A DNA stretch of 64,000 nucleotides. Origin: Megalobrama amblycephala. Lineage: Eukaryota; Chordata; Actinopteri; Cypriniformes; Xenocyprididae. How positions within the stretch are numbered: position 1 is the first letter of the stretch; each line of letters begins with the position of its first letter. Of the stretch, positions 47,004-59,262 are shown piece after piece. The DNA lies in assembly GCF_018812025.1 (NCBI RefSeq), contig NC_063051.1, forward strand, positions 4,961,896 through 5,025,895, read 5' to 3'. The notes beneath the pieces were generated by a model. That model saw only the letters and a list, made by a program, of their open reading frames with translations, did not search any database and was not told where the DNA came from. The position numbers and the translations under genes were made by a program.

Positions 47004-47434
47004 TGTCACGATCACCAGCTGGAGTGCCCTTGAGAGCCACCAGGGGGCACTCCATCACAGACTATTGACTTTCACACATGGACTACATTCCCCATAATTC
47101 TCTGCATGGTCTCATCATCACTGATTGTCTACAGCTGTGTATTATTAACTTGTTAGTCCAGCCCATATAAACCATGTTCACTCTATCAGTCATTTCTAAG
47201 TCTTGTATGTGTCTAACTGCATTTCTGAGCTTTTGTATCCTGTTTTTCATTGTCTTGACTTTGTGCCTCTCTGCCTGTTCCCTCGGATTTCTCTGTTTGC
47301 CTCAGCCCTGAACTCTACTATTGTTTGAATGGTTTACTTGTGTATGACGCCTTGCCTTGATGTGGACTTCGATTGTGAATTACCCTTTCAATAAACACTG
47401 CATTTGGATCCTCAACCGTTGTGTCTTGGCCACA
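47004..47434 (+). mobile_element. Solo LTR with 5-bp duplication
   Basis: The 431-bp segment begins TGTCACGATCACC and ends TCTTGGCCACA, the TG...CA rule of LTRs. It is flanked by ATCGG on both sides (46999-47003, 47435-47439). Inside are a TATA-like CATATAAACC near 47163 and an AATAAA signal at 47390-47395 followed by a GT-rich stretch (GTTGTGTC), in the order expected for promoter and polyadenylation. No second LTR or internal region is adjacent, so recombination between two LTRs probably left this copy. Gypsy or endogenous retrovirus origin cannot be separated by the LTR alone. Confidence 0.85.
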
Positions 47435-47439
47435 ATCGG

Positions 47440-49510
47440 TCTGTTGTATAAAAGCAAAATCACACTCGTAACTGCGCTGTTGGTTTGACTATCATGGTGA
47501 CTCATGCAGATGCTGCGTTGCTTAAATTTAGTACAGTATTTCCATTTTGTACAAGCAGTACTAAAAAAAGTAGCAGTACTTTTCAGGTAATTTTCATCAC
47601 CACCTTTAAAATCTAACAGCATGCCTCATTCTTCAATTATAACCAGATATCTTGTAATATGAATTCAATCAGTAGGACTACATCTGTGTAATGCAACACA
47701 CTCCATTGTTATTGCTGTTGTGTAATGCAATATCCGCATGGTCTCTTTGCAGGTGTAATTTGCAAATTAAGTATTCATTTGTGTTAAAAGTGGCCCAAAC
47801 CTGCCACATGGCCACATCCATTAACAGAGTATTTCTCATGGAAATTGAGGTCAATGCATTTTGAGTTTCAGATTAAATAGAAACGGTGGGAGAACAAACG
47901 TAATCAATTCCAGCAAGAGACTGAAAGAGAAAGCGAGGGAAGCCAATCACCTAAGTGCACTGCTCTTCCAAACATAATCCCCTGGTGGTTAACTCTGTCG
48001 GTAATGAGAAATAATAATATATCGTCTGGGGAGGGGCCTTTCATAAAACACTGAGGAACTGGCTTTTTCAGTGACGTTGGAAATCTTGCTATAATGTATA
48101 TGAGGCAGTGGCACTGAAATTTACTCACAAACACTTTCCATAATGTACAAATGGGGTATGATAAATTTGCAAAAGAGAACAACCAAGCATGATTAAACTG
48201 TTAAGCGTGTACGAAATATTCCCAGCCGTAGGTATAACTCATAGCTCATAAGGAGAACAATGGCAGATGCTATGTTGAATAAAGAGGCATTATCATTCAT
48301 CAGAGGGATTGATTCACACAGTCAGCATTTCTCAGGAGCTGTACTTGAATTATATGAACGATAATTGCCTAATATTAACATCTATCATGATCGGTGTGGC
48401 ACTAGATTAATCTCTAGGACATCATCCAAAGACATTGCCATAAATCCAAAGTTTGATTTGAATAATTAACAACACACTCTGTTTAGTAAAAGTTTCTTGC
48501 AGAAATTTGCATCACTGTTGACAGCCTCAGTGAATACTGAGTAAGGGAGACCAGAAATGATTGTAACATGAGGTGAGTTGTAACACTTCTTTCCCCAATT
48601 TTAAAAATTCTTCTGAACCCACAAATATTGAACAAAATGGGTGTGAAAGTGCACAGGCAGGTTTTAACTGTTAGCCTATATTTTATGTATATCGGTCAAT
48701 GATGTGACGGGTCATTTTTTTGTCCTTAATAATAATAAAAAACAAAGATATGATCCAAAGTATGTAAGGTAGTACAACTAGATCTCTTCTATTAAATCCA
48801 AATGTTTTAATTATATTTTGCAACATATAAAGGTATTTTAAAAATTTTGAAGTATCAAAAGATCCTGTCCAAAGGCCAATACAGCCATTTAGTTTGTGAT
48901 TAAAATATCTTAAAATGTAATAAATGTATACATTTTTTTATTCTGGCATGATTTATAACATCTTATACTGTATCAATTAAAATTATGTGTAGAAGTCGTT
49001 GCTTTGTTATGTCCAGAAAAATGAATTTCATTGATGTCATTCGGAGTAACCAATATAAAGGGATCATTTTGGATCAAGTCATGCGGTCAATATCATGAGA
49101 CAGGATGTGACATCATTCAAACACCTGCAAAGGACCACATGGTCGTGAAGCAAAGTTACTAACTTTCTCTTAACTATATGAAAAATTAATGTTTTCACTT
49201 GCTCATTTGCATATCCTAAAAACATTAGTTAATTTGGTACAACCGCTATGAAACATGGAAAATGTTGTAATATTTTAAAAACTTGTATTAAATATAAAAT
49301 GTTTGATTGTCCTTTTGCTAACTAGCTAGCTAGATATCAGCTTGTTAGCATTGTTTGAAAATATCGTCATTTGGTATATCCAAAAACTGTCATTCCGTAA
49401 AACTGACATTTTGGTTAAACCGAATGACTTTTTTGGGATAGATTTTGTCCATTTTGTAAGAAATGACAAAAGCAGTGTTAGTTGATTGTAAAAACCACAT
49501 AATCTCGTTG
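47440..49510. other. Long noncoding stretch
   Basis: 47760-48540 is non-repetitive and balanced in composition. 48540-49510 is A+T-rich. No exon recognised. Confidence 0.45.
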
Positions 49511-49676
49511 TTAAGGGTGCTAAAGAGGTTCTTTTTGTCGACTGAGTGTTTGAAATGAGCGCATGGGTAAGAACAACCCCCCTCCTTCACAGCTCATTTA
49601 GAGGGAACGCCTCCCAAAACTCGTGCACGAGTATCGGAACACGAGTGTTTACCACCGGCATTCGTTGTGTTATTAA

Positions 49677-49908
49677 GCCGGGCACACATTTAACGACTAG
49701 CTAAAACATTCTGACTATGCTCAACATACAGCGATTGTTTCCTGCTCCTGAAGCAGATTTATATACTTTCACATGGAATTTGATGTTTCACATGTAATCG
49801 CAGACTGAACGCAACTGGCTCTGACTGGACGCGTTTGAGCGCGATCAGTCATAAGTATCAATTTACATTCATAATCGGCCTTACAATCATTAAGTGTGTG
49901 CGCGACTT
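49677..49908. mobile_element. Short TTAA-type MITE (GCCGGGCACACATTTAACGA), copy 2, nested
   Basis: About 232 bp, GCCGGGCACACATTTAACGA at the left and TTAAGTGTGTGCGCGAC at the right, with TTAA on both sides (49673-49676, 49909-49912). The interior matches copy 1 at 29157 closely. Confidence 0.85.
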
Positions 49909-50040
49909 AAAGCCGTGGATTCATTATGTCGGACTCACCGCAGGTGACTCATAATCTACAGTTGTTACTCCTGTCTCCTGACAAAAACATTGCATGCAGC
50001 GCCTGTGGAGTGTGGAAAGTTACTGGAGCAGGCAGCCGCG

Positions 50041-50149
50041 CGTCTCTCACATGGATCGTCATGTCAGTGATTGACACGCCAGAGGGCCAATCCGCGCACG
50101 TCTCTCACAGGAACGTCATGGCAGTGATTGACAAGCCAGAGGGCCAATC
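50041..50149. repeat. Tandem duplication of a 51-52-bp unit
   Basis: CGTCTCTCAC...GTCATG...CAGTGATTGACA-GCCAGAGGGCCAATC occurs at 50041-50092 and again at 50099-50149 with a few changes. Confidence 0.85.
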
Positions 50150-50335
50150 ATTTATGCGATGATCGCGTAAACGATTGGCTGATGTTTTTAAGGCCCTACC
50201 TCGTGCACAGATGATGTATATTAATATTATTCCTTTCAGTGCACCTAATAAATAGTCTTTTATCAGTTAGTAAAGACAGTTTCAAGTAATATTGCAAAAA
50301 TGTATAAAACAAAACATCCTCTTTAGCACCTTTAA

Positions 50336-51505
50336 CAGTTAATAAAACTTCAAAATTAATTATATCTCCCTTTTGTTTTTTTTACACTTTTAAATGACCC
50401 ATTTATTGAACAATGTTAGGTTAATGGGCATTGCTATAAAAATGATTTTAGATGAATTTGATTCATATAATGTACAAAATTTAAACTGACATCCTTGCTT
50501 AGTGTTACAACCCCTCTAACTACTTTTACAGCAACCCTCTTTGTATGTAAATTTCATGTACACATTTTAGCAATAAGTTGTAGATTCCAAAACAGATAAA
50601 TGGATACAGATAAACACTGAGTTACATATGTTAAAGCAAAAATTGGCACAACCATCCCTGATCTTCCCTATCTCACGAACATTAAATCCAATCTTCACTG
50701 GTTGAACCTTGAAAAATCCTTATATTATTGCACATATTGTCTAGAACTGTATTGCAGATAAAATGTAGAGTACATTTATTCACAAATACAAATTCTTGGG
50801 TTTCACACTTCTGGGATCTACTCTCAAAAAAAGTGCTTGGCTCTTCAACTGGCACCATCCTTCCGCTATAAACAGCATAGCACATTTCACATGCCACAGG
50901 GATCTTGGTTTCCATCAGTTCATATTTATCCATCTCCCTCAAACTGATGCTGGAGCTCTGGAGACATCCTCAAATACTGTAGCCTTTGTATCACTCCCAA
51001 AAACATCATCCTCTATGCTGTATGATCTCTTTTTCTCTGCCACCCCCAGAGCTCCAACTCTCACAAGCAACACACCACACACATCTCTTTCCTTCTGCCT
51101 TTTTTCCTTCTCTCAATGTCTATCACAGCATTTATCATCATATTGCAAGCATTTCAATGGCACATAATGGTTTAAAACAGCACAGTAATAATTTCATTAA
51201 CTGATGTTGATTGATATGTTAACTTCAGAGATGGCAGCGCCTCAGAGCAGTGAAGAACAGCCTGGGAAACATGTTACTGAGCGCAAGCTATCATAGGGTT
51301 TCATGTGATCTCATTCAGTTTCAATCTAACTCTGCCGGCTGCACTGCACCCCTCTCAGATTAATTTGCACAAAGAAAAGATTAATCGCTATTCAGAGGCA
51401 AACAAAATATGGTATAAACTAACCACCTAACAAGCCCATACTTTATGATTTCATACAGACAAAAACGTAAATGATAATGGATTGTTGTTCTTTTGTTTAT
51501 CAGCT
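50336..51505. other. Noncoding stretch, no gene recognised
   Basis: A plus-strand frame of 123 codons at 50796-51167 has no recognised domain and overlaps others. CTACTCTCAAAAAAAGTGCTTGG suggests a decayed repeat. Confidence 0.4.
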
Positions 51506-51509
51506 TTAA

Positions 51510-52427
51510 AGGTGCCATCAAATGGAAAATTGAATTTACCTTGGCATAGTTGAATAAAAAGAGTTCAGTACATGGAAATGACATACAGTGAGTTTCAAAC
51601 TCCATTGCTTCCTCCTTCTTATATAAATCTCATTTGTTTAAAAGACCTCCGAAGAACAGGCGAATCTCAACATAACACAGACTGTTACGTAACAGTCGGG
51701 ATCATTAATATGTAAGCCCCCAATATTTGCATATGCCAGCTCATGTTCAAGGCATTACACAAGGACAGCCAGTATTAACGTCTGGATGTGCACAGCTGAA
51801 TCATCAGACTAGGTAAGCAAGCAAGGACAATAGCAAAATATGGCAGATGGAGCAATAATAACTGACATGATCCATGATAACATGATATTTTTAGTGATAT
51901 TTGTAAACTGTCTTTCTAAATGTTTTGTTAGCATGTTGCTAATGTACTGTTAAATGTGGTTAAAGTTACCATTGTTTCTTACTGTATTCACGGAGACAAG
52001 ACTGTCGTTATTTTCATTTTTAAACACTTGCAGTCTGTATAATTCATAAACACAACTTCATTCTTTATAAATCTCTCTAACAGTGTGTAATGTTAGCTTT
52101 AGCCCGTTAGCCACGGAGCATAGCCTCAAACTCATTCAGAATCAAATATAATACATCCAAATAAATACTATACTCACATGATCTGATGTATGCATGCAGC
52201 ATGCATGACGAACACTTTGTAAAGATCCATTTTGAGGGTTATATTAGCTGTGTGAACTTGGGAGCACGAGAATTAAAGGGGCCGTGCGCTGAATTGGTGC
52301 ATTTCTAATGATGCCCCAAAATTTAAAAAAATCTATGGGGTATTTTGAGCTAAAAACTTCACAGACACATTCAGGGGACACCTTAGACTTATATTACATC
52401 TTGTAAAAAAAACGTTCGATGGCACCT
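51510..52427 (+). mobile_element. TTAA-flanked MITE, family A, copy 6
   Basis: 918 bp, AGGTGCCATCAAATG ... TTCGATGGCACCT, TTAA both sides (51506-51509, 52428-52431). Near its right end it lacks the AAACTTTGTTTATGC...GAGCTC block and part of the AAAATAGGCAGTTAAAAAA block seen in other copies. Orientation as copies 1 and 4. Confidence 0.9.
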
Positions 52428-52431
52428 TTAA

Positions 52432-53272
52432 TAAATAGGACGGTACAGATGAGATGCAAGATGAATGTCAGTAAAACTGAAAAAAGGTACAAGACGTCCA
52501 TCTAGCGCATGTTGAAAAACAATAGAAAAGTAGAGCCATGGAATGGAAAAACTCCTTCTGTCAATAAGTGTTTAATGAAAATAATTGGTAATCAAAATGA
52601 TTATAAAAATTCACTATTAAATCACCCCCATATCTTCATATGATAGTTTTGTGTGATGAACATACCCAAAACATTCTTCTTTCTTTCTTCTGTAGAATGC
52701 AAAAGAGGACATTCTGAAGAATATTGGTAACCAAACCGTATTGGTGTCCACTGACTTCCAATCTATAGGGAAAAAAATAAATTTCTCAAAATATCATTTT
52801 TTTTGTGGGTTCAACAGAAAAAAGAAAGGTTTGGAATTACATAGAGGCGTAAATGATGACAGAATGAAACACCTCTATCTCTTTAGAGGTGTTTCAATCC
52901 ACTAGTGATATTGTGTCATATGTGTTTGAGTCATTTAAAGTCAAAAATGGTGTGGCTGTTCCATAGGCACTATATTTTAATTGGGAGTCACAGTTGAGGT
53001 CTCTTCATCACTCAAAGTTACCATATAACTTCAGAAGACTCCAAATGTAGTGCACAAGTCGTTTGGACTACTTTTATAGTGCTTCTGTGGTGCTGTGGAG
53101 ATTGACAGCCCTGGTTCAATATAAAAATTTAGAGATTTTTGTTTGTTTGTTCAACAGAAACAACAGCAAATGGTTGGGAATGACTTGAGGGTGAGTAAAT
53201 AATGACAGAGATACTCGTTTAAGTGGAGAAGCAGGTCTATGTTTGGGGGTTTGTGTGTGCAGTGTTGTTTAC
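52432..53272. other. Noncoding stretch with decayed foldback-MITE fragments
   Basis: 52670-52865 (CTTCTGTAGAATGCAAAAGAGG, GGTAACCAAACCGTATTGG, GTAAATGATGACAGAAT) and 53150-53220 (GACTTGAGGGTGAGTAAATA) are worn pieces of the AGTTCACCC foldback family. Confidence 0.55.
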
Positions 53273-53418
53273 CTTGTATCATCAATGAGGCCAATTAAGG
53301 AGACGGAGTCTAGTGCAAGGTGAGCAGAGTGTCTCAGTGAGTGTGGAAGTCTCAATTCCATCGACACAGCTGGGTTCTCAGAGCAGAGGGGGGAGGTGGA
53401 GAACAGTGAAGAATATGC
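53273..53418 (-). CDS. Candidate internal coding exon of an unidentified protein
   Basis: On the minus strand a pyrimidine-rich stretch (GTTCTCTTTCAAACACC) leads to ATGCAG, then a 146-bp segment with a single open frame, then AAG|GTAAAC as donor. The frame starts in phase 0 and ends two bases into a codon. It would encode 48 residues, beginning AYSSLFSTSPLCSENPAV and ending LALDSVSLIGLIDDT. The other two frames have stops within the segment. The next in-frame codon after the donor is a stop (53269-53271), so translation needs splicing. I do not recognise the protein. The absence of partner exons is compatible with a gene having very long introns. Chance cannot be excluded. Confidence 0.35.
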
Positions 53419-53569
53419 CTGCATGGTGTTTGAAAGAGAACGGATGATGAGAACAGGAGGGAATCTTCCAAATGTTTGATTAAAAAAAAAAGAGGAAGAT
53501 ATGGAAAGCAGCAGGATAGTCCCTATCAGGCTGTTTAATAAGATTAATAAACAATGCCTTAGCTTAGCT

Positions 53570-53855
53570 TTAAGAGATAATTCACCCAAAAATGAAAATT
53601 TTGTCATAATTTACTCAACAACCTCATGTCATTCCAAACCTGTCTGACTTTCTTCTGTGTACCACAAAAAAAGATATTGTGAAGAAGTTCTGTTTTTTTT
53701 TTTTTGTTTGTTTTTTTTCATAAAATAAAATTCAGTGGGGTCCAATGTTGTTTTAGCCTTTGAAATGTATCGAATGATTTGTTCCACAGAAGAATGAAAT
53801 TTTTTCAGGTTTGGAACAATATGAGTAAATGTTCATTGAGAATTTTCATTTTTAG
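53570..53855. mobile_element. Foldback MITE (AATTCACCCAAAAATG family)
   Basis: The left arm GAGATAATTCACCCAAAAATG...CATGTCATTCCAAACCTG and the right arm CAGGTTTGGAACAATATGAG...GAGAATTTTCATTTTTAG form an imperfect palindrome. A T-rich tract (about 53690-53720) lies in the middle. Confidence 0.75.
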
Positions 53856-54032
53856 ATGTATTATCTTTTTATTGTGCTTATTATAATCTCCAAAATACTC
53901 ATATGAACAATAATAATTTGTTGCATTTTTAGTGTGACCTTTTGCACATTGATCTGTTGTTCATAATCAAACATCATAAAACACAAAATATAGCATCTAT
54001 TCAAACAATGTATTTTAATTTTTAAACAAAAC

Positions 54033-54771
54033 TAGTGCTGTCAAATTGTGATTAATCGCATGTAACATAGAAGTTTGTATATATATGTGTATGAATATAT
54101 ATACACACAGACGAATACATACACAACACCCTTAGCAACCACTCTTAGCAAATAAACTGTATGTTCTCATTGATATTGTTCATTGAAGCTTACTGTATTA
54201 TGTAGAATAGTATTGTGAGAAAGAGATCGAGTGAGCGAGTTTATTACCTGCATTCAGATTTAGCATTTTCCTTCAGGTCAGTCCTATGTTCATAATAAAA
54301 AAATCTGTTTAAATGTCCGATGTATTATCTTGTCCTTTTAACAATTAAGGGGTTTTCCCATGACTGACAGCGCTAGTCAAAGCATTTATCAGTTGCATCT
54401 TGTTCTGTGTTCACAACAGTTTAGTCTTTTCAGTGTAAAAGTCTTCGCTACTGACAAACTCACTCATAAAGAGTGCCATCTAATAATAATAATAATGTAA
54501 CTTCTGTTGCTGTTCATGGACTATTTTTTTTCCGGAAGGCTTTAGTGAAAATTTACTTCATGAAAGTTGCATTGATACATATTTTGGGCTTTAATATTTG
54601 TAATATGTGGTAACCGTTTTATAAAAGCAATAAGGTACTCGAGGCTAGAGCTGTATCGTGAAAAAGTCACGGTTGAAGGGGTTGCAGGCACTTTGCTTCA
54701 CGTCGTGCCCTTATTGGTTACATATACACAAACGTTTTTGTTAGATGCGATTAATCGATTTGAAAGCACTA
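54033..54771. mobile_element. Inverted-repeat element (TAGTGCTGTCAAA...GATTAATCGCAT)
   Basis: The left end TAGTGCTGTCAAATTGTGAT + TAATCGCATGT pairs with the right end ATGCGATTAATCGATTTGAAAGCACTA. Short (TA/TG)-rich segments follow the left end. The interior is noncoding. A target duplication is not apparent. Confidence 0.78.
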
Positions 54772-55833
54772 CCATCCTCCGTTTTGAGAGGTTAAGTGTA
54801 TCATCCAGTAGTGAAAAAAACAACTATTAATCACAGTTCAGACTTCCTCCGCTTCCATTCTTAAGGTTTAAAATGATGTCATATAAGAGACAATAATTGC
54901 AGCTGCCTGAGGTTTAGGAAGCTGAGCAGAGCAATCAGTTACTTGATGAATGGATGTTCTGCTTGAACTTTATTTATGTAGAGTAGCTTTGGGTCAAAGC
55001 AATATTTCTGCAGATTGAGAATGAAACAGTAGATCTGAAAGGAGGTCACACTGCTTACTTTTTTCTAAAGCTAGACTGCGCTATGAATGTCACTGTGTGT
55101 TATGGCTATGCGTGTGAGAGGGGGATGATGGGTAAGGTTTTGCACAGAGGACTTGGAAGATCTTGATGAACTGTTATTGTACTTCACATGACAGTATTGT
55201 GCAAATATACCTTTAGATCATTTCAAGGGGCAGTTCACTGGGAAATGTTGACAAAAGTAGACAGCTCCCAAGAGTAGTTTGTGGCTCAAGCACTAAATGC
55301 ATTTGGTAGCCTACCCCATGCTCTTTCATTCTGTCTAAAAGGTGTTTCTGAATACTGAGTGTGTACTCGAATCCATTACAAATCACCTCAAGAGCTATTA
55401 AAGAACCTGAGCTTGAAATCTAGTGTGGTGTCAGAATGAAGCACAGTTTTTCTTCCAGTGTTTTATCTGTAAAGGAGATTTTCATGTAATTTAAAGGCTC
55501 AGTTTACAGAAAAATGAATGTTCTATGATCGTTTTCTCACCTCAAATGATTCACTGACAATGTTTTCCTTTTTCCTACAGTAGCTTTCAGAACTTGTTCA
55601 ATTTTGCATGTATTCAAATACACTGTATGAAGTCAGATTGTTTTGAAGTCAAAATGCCAAAAAGCATTGGTTATCATGTTTTACCTGCAACATGCAAAGT
55701 TTGATAGCAAGAAAATATAAATGAGATTTTCATTTAATATAACTTCTGTTTGTTCACCACATAACGTTTTTTAAAGATATTTACAGGATTGTATTACTTG
55801 TTATGCTGCTTTTTAAATAAATATACTGTAGGC
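54772..55833. other. Noncoding stretch, no feature recognised
   Basis: Unique-looking sequence without gene signals. Confidence 0.45.
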
Positions 55834-55946
55834 CTATACTATCATTCAAAAGTTTGGGGTCAGTAAGATTTCTGAAGACATAAAGACTTTTTTTTAATGT
55901 TACAAAATATTTCTATTTCAATTAAATTTAAATTTTTAAATTGCCT
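55834..55946 (+). repeat. Dispersed cyprinid repeat, left fragment
   Basis: ATCATTCAAAAGTTTGGGGT + CAGTAAGATTT begins the repeat family also seen at 27388 and 36003. It is split by the hAT insertion at 55955. Confidence 0.6.
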
Positions 55947-55954
55947 TTTGTGGG

Positions 55955-56740
55955 CAGTGTTAGGGGTTAATACACTTGAGTTAATCAGATTACTTTTTCA
56001 AGTAACTAGTAAAGTAATGCATTACTTTTTCAATTTACAACAAAATATCTAAGTTACTTTTTCACATTTATTGACTGACAGCTCTCCTGTCCCCATGTTG
56101 AGAGAAATAAAGTTCAGAGGTGTTGTGTGCGTTGTGTGAACATGATGGTTATTGTAGTTTTTAGACCAAATGTGAACATGTATTTGCTCATCTCACTTGC
56201 ACGAAAACATTCAGTATTCCTCAAAATGAAGAAAAAGAGTGAATTTTGAATTTTACACAAACCAGTAATAATTAACTATATTAAATTACACAAATATACG
56301 CACGGTAATCTCACTTTATTAACCAATGTCTTTGCTGCTGACTTCAGTGATCGAATTCAACCATACTAAGCAAAAATTACTTTAGATTACATTTAGAAAT
56401 AAGTGTGTTGAACTTTCTTCTCCTGTATCCTATTCTTCTTTAATGCAGAATGGCAGCACAGCTGAAAGGTTTGTTTGAGCAGCGCCCTCTACTGTACAGG
56501 CATAAATATGCATTTCCTTCAGCCTGAAGCTTATTCATTTCACTTTTGGTGTGAAAGGGCCTTAACATTTTCCAAAAAATATACATACAAGCAAGTAAAA
56601 TACAAGCAAGCAAGCCCATCCCAGGTGAGAAAAAGTAACTCAAAAGTAACTTTTCATAAAAAGACACAATTAGTTACTTTTTTAGGAAGTAACACAATAT
56701 TGTAAAGCATTACTTTTAAAAGTAACTTTCCCCAACACTG
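55955..56740. mobile_element. hAT-type element with 8-bp duplication TTTGTGGG
   Basis: 786 bp, left terminus CAGTGTTAGGGGTTAA, right terminus AAAGTAACTTTCCCCAACACTG, an inverted CAGTGTT-GGG repeat. The perfect 8-bp duplication TTTGTGGG lies at 55947-55954 and 56741-56748. Multiple AAGTAACT/AGTTACTT words lie near both ends. The interior has no transposase. The copy at 13150-14116 is an older relative with nested inserts. Confidence 0.92.
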
Positions 56741-56748
56741 TTTGTGGG

Positions 56749-58322
56749 CATAGAACACTTGAACATTTTTCAAAACATCATTTGTGTTCAACAGAAGAAT
56801 GTCATGCAGACTTGGGATGACAAGTGGATGAGTAAATGATGACAAGATTTTCATTTTTGACTGAAATAAACTCAGGCAATTAAAGTGTCTTATGAACGAC
56901 CGTCATTTTTGGTTTTAGTCCCAAGTGAGACAAGTTGCGCTTGTCATATCTAATTTATCTTTACTTTGAGTGCCTTACCAGCAAAGAAATATGTCTATTT
57001 GGGAAATACAATTTTCAAAACTGACAATTTACATTTGAGCTAACATCTAGGCAGAAGATAAGAACATTATTCAGAAGGTAACAGCTGGTTCGAGAGACTT
57101 CGTATTGAAGATCTGTCAAGCCACAGTCTGTGGGAATGACTAATGATGCCTGTCATTTAGAATAAATAACATAAAACTGAACATTATCACTTGTTAAGAT
57201 CAATTAGTGCAAGTCAGTGACTAAGAACTTGCCTACTGGGAAATTCACCCTTCAAGAGGCTCGATGTTATCTTGTTAAGTTGGAACGCAGTTATGCTCTG
57301 TGAATAATGTCCATCCACCCATATACTTTAATGACCAGAAGGTCTTCCCAAAGGATCGACATTCTGTCATGATGGGGTGGGAGTTTGGGGCTGATGGGAT
57401 GGATGACTGGTGAGGGAGAAAGAACTGATCTCCCGATGCTTGCTGGTGTCTCATTAGACACAATATGACTTGACGTGTCTTGTCAAGGCTTGAACCCGTA
57501 ACACAAATAACATGTGAGTACAAGGCTCCGGCCACCTACATCGACATTATCCCGCCCCTTGACACACGCAGGCGCATGCACACATCCAGACAGACATAAT
57601 CTCATCTCGGGAGAGGATTGCAAATCCAGTGGTGTGTGTTGAAATACCGAGCTAGTTCGTCGTTATCGCATAAACATCCGCGCGTGTCTCAAGAGCCGGG
57701 GATTTGTGTGTATGCTTGTGTGTGCGTTTTTCACTTCTTAATGTGGGAATCGCCAGAAGGATGCCTGCCTGCTTCCCGTAAAAATGTCAGTCTCCCATAT
57801 CTTAATGAGATAACTTAAAATGTCGGCCAAAACCGCAGAGAAATAAACACAAGCGATGCTTGGGAATCTGGATAGGGTTAGACACACAGAAAGAAGACAA
57901 GTTCTCATGGAAAGGTCAGATAGTACCAGATCTGCAGGGTAGTTTCATCTGACTGGGGGCCCTGTATAAGTGAGACCGGGGCTAGTTGTCACAATGGCTG
58001 CATCTTAGTAACTAAAACATTTAAGTAAAAAAGACAATTAGACAAATGTGTCATGTTCTTGCTAGTGATTAAAAACCATTCCCACAAGGACCAGCGGCAG
58101 ATTTTAACTGAAAAGTTTAACTGAAAATTTTCATGAATGTCAGCTTGGGGCAAGTTGTCACATTTTATATAATTTATTTGAAAGTTTGATTTTATTTGGT
58201 AGTCTTCTGTTATATGTTCCATATATTTTATGGAACCTAGCTTTCTTAAATATTATTTAAAATAGTACTGATGATGCATATTGCTATAATTGACTATTTG
58301 ACTGTGATTAGGGCTGTTAAAG
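56749..58322. other. Noncoding stretch with a worn MITE end
   Basis: 56765-56875 (TTGTGTTCAACAGAAGAATG...ATGAGTAAATGATGACAAG) is a piece of the AGTTCACCC family. 57240-57830 is non-repetitive and G+C-richer, with no exon I can support. Confidence 0.5.
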
Positions 58323-58326
58323 TTAA

Positions 58327-58999
58327 AGGTCCCGTTCTTCGTGATCCCATGGTTCAAACTTTAGTTAGTGTGTAATGTTGTTGTTAGAGTATAAATAAAA
58401 TCTGTAAAATTTTAAAGCTCAAAGTTCAATGCCAAGCGAGATATTTTATTTAACAGAAGTCGCCTACATCGAACGGCCAGTTTGGACTACATCCCTCTAC
58501 TTCCTTCTTTAATGACGTCACTAAAACAGTTTTTTGACTAACCTCCGCCCACAGGAATACACAAGAGTTGCGTTTGTAGAATGTGTTTGTCGCCATGTCG
58601 TCGAAACGCTGTTATTTTCATCCCGCAGTCCAATCACCGGGTCTGATTCCGGCTCAGATTGATAGGGTAAAATTAAAGACATGTTTACAATAACACTGAG
58701 CGCATGCATCTCCACGTTATGGTAAGAGGCGTGACTTTTCCGGGCACGGTGCGCTCAGAGCTGTCGAATCACAACACAGGAACCGCTGGCACAATCAGAA
58801 CTCGTTACGTATTTCTGAAGGAGGGACTTCATAGAACAAGGAAGTCATCAGCCCGTTTTTATGACAGTGGAAACAGCGGTATACAGATAAGTAAATTATG
58901 TGAAAAATACTGTTTTTTTACACGCGAAACATGAACACATGTTATATTGCACACTATAAACACAATCAAAGCTTAAAAAAACCACGAAAAACGGGACCT
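58327..58999 (+). mobile_element. TTAA-flanked MITE, family B, copy 2
   Basis: 673 bp, AGGTCCCGTTCTTCGTG ... CACGAAAAACGGGACCT with TTAA on both sides (58323-58326, 59000-59003). Its ends are a better inverted match (AGGTCCCGTT / AACGGGACCT) than copy 1. Differences from 34077-34754 are a handful of substitutions and short indels. Confidence 0.92.
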
Positions 59000-59003
59000 T
59001 TAA

Positions 59004-59262
59004 CAATAAATTCAACAGAACGTGTTCAATAAAACACTTTTTTATCTTCGACATCATTAAAACCTTTTTGTTTTCTATTTAGTAAAAGAAGAAAATTCAA
59101 TCACATTAACTACAAAAAATAGTTTTCAGGCTATAGTACATGAATTAATATGATTAATTGAATGCAATTCAATCTGCTTTAAAGGGGACCAGCTTCCTTT
59201 AAAATTGTATATGCAAAAGTCACAATTTGCTCTCTAACACTCTAAATTGAGCTAAAATCCAT
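59004..59262. other. Noncoding spacer
   Basis: A+T-rich; no feature recognised. Confidence 0.4.

Larger units (their letters stand above)
49515..50331. mobile_element. TTAA-flanked element (GGGTGCTAAAGAGG), interrupted
   Basis: The left end GGGTGCTAAAGAGGTTCTTTT follows TTAA (49511-49514). The right end ATCCTCTTTAGCACC precedes T and TTAA (50332-50335); the two ends are inverted repeats. The short MITE at 49677-49908 is nested inside, and a 51-52-bp unit is duplicated in tandem at 50041-50149. The 78-codon frame over that duplication is incidental. Confidence 0.8.

Noticed and set aside
50796..51167. 123-codon plus-strand frame
   Set aside because: Overlaps another frame on the same strand and one on the opposite strand, no domain, and the start region resembles a decayed repeat.
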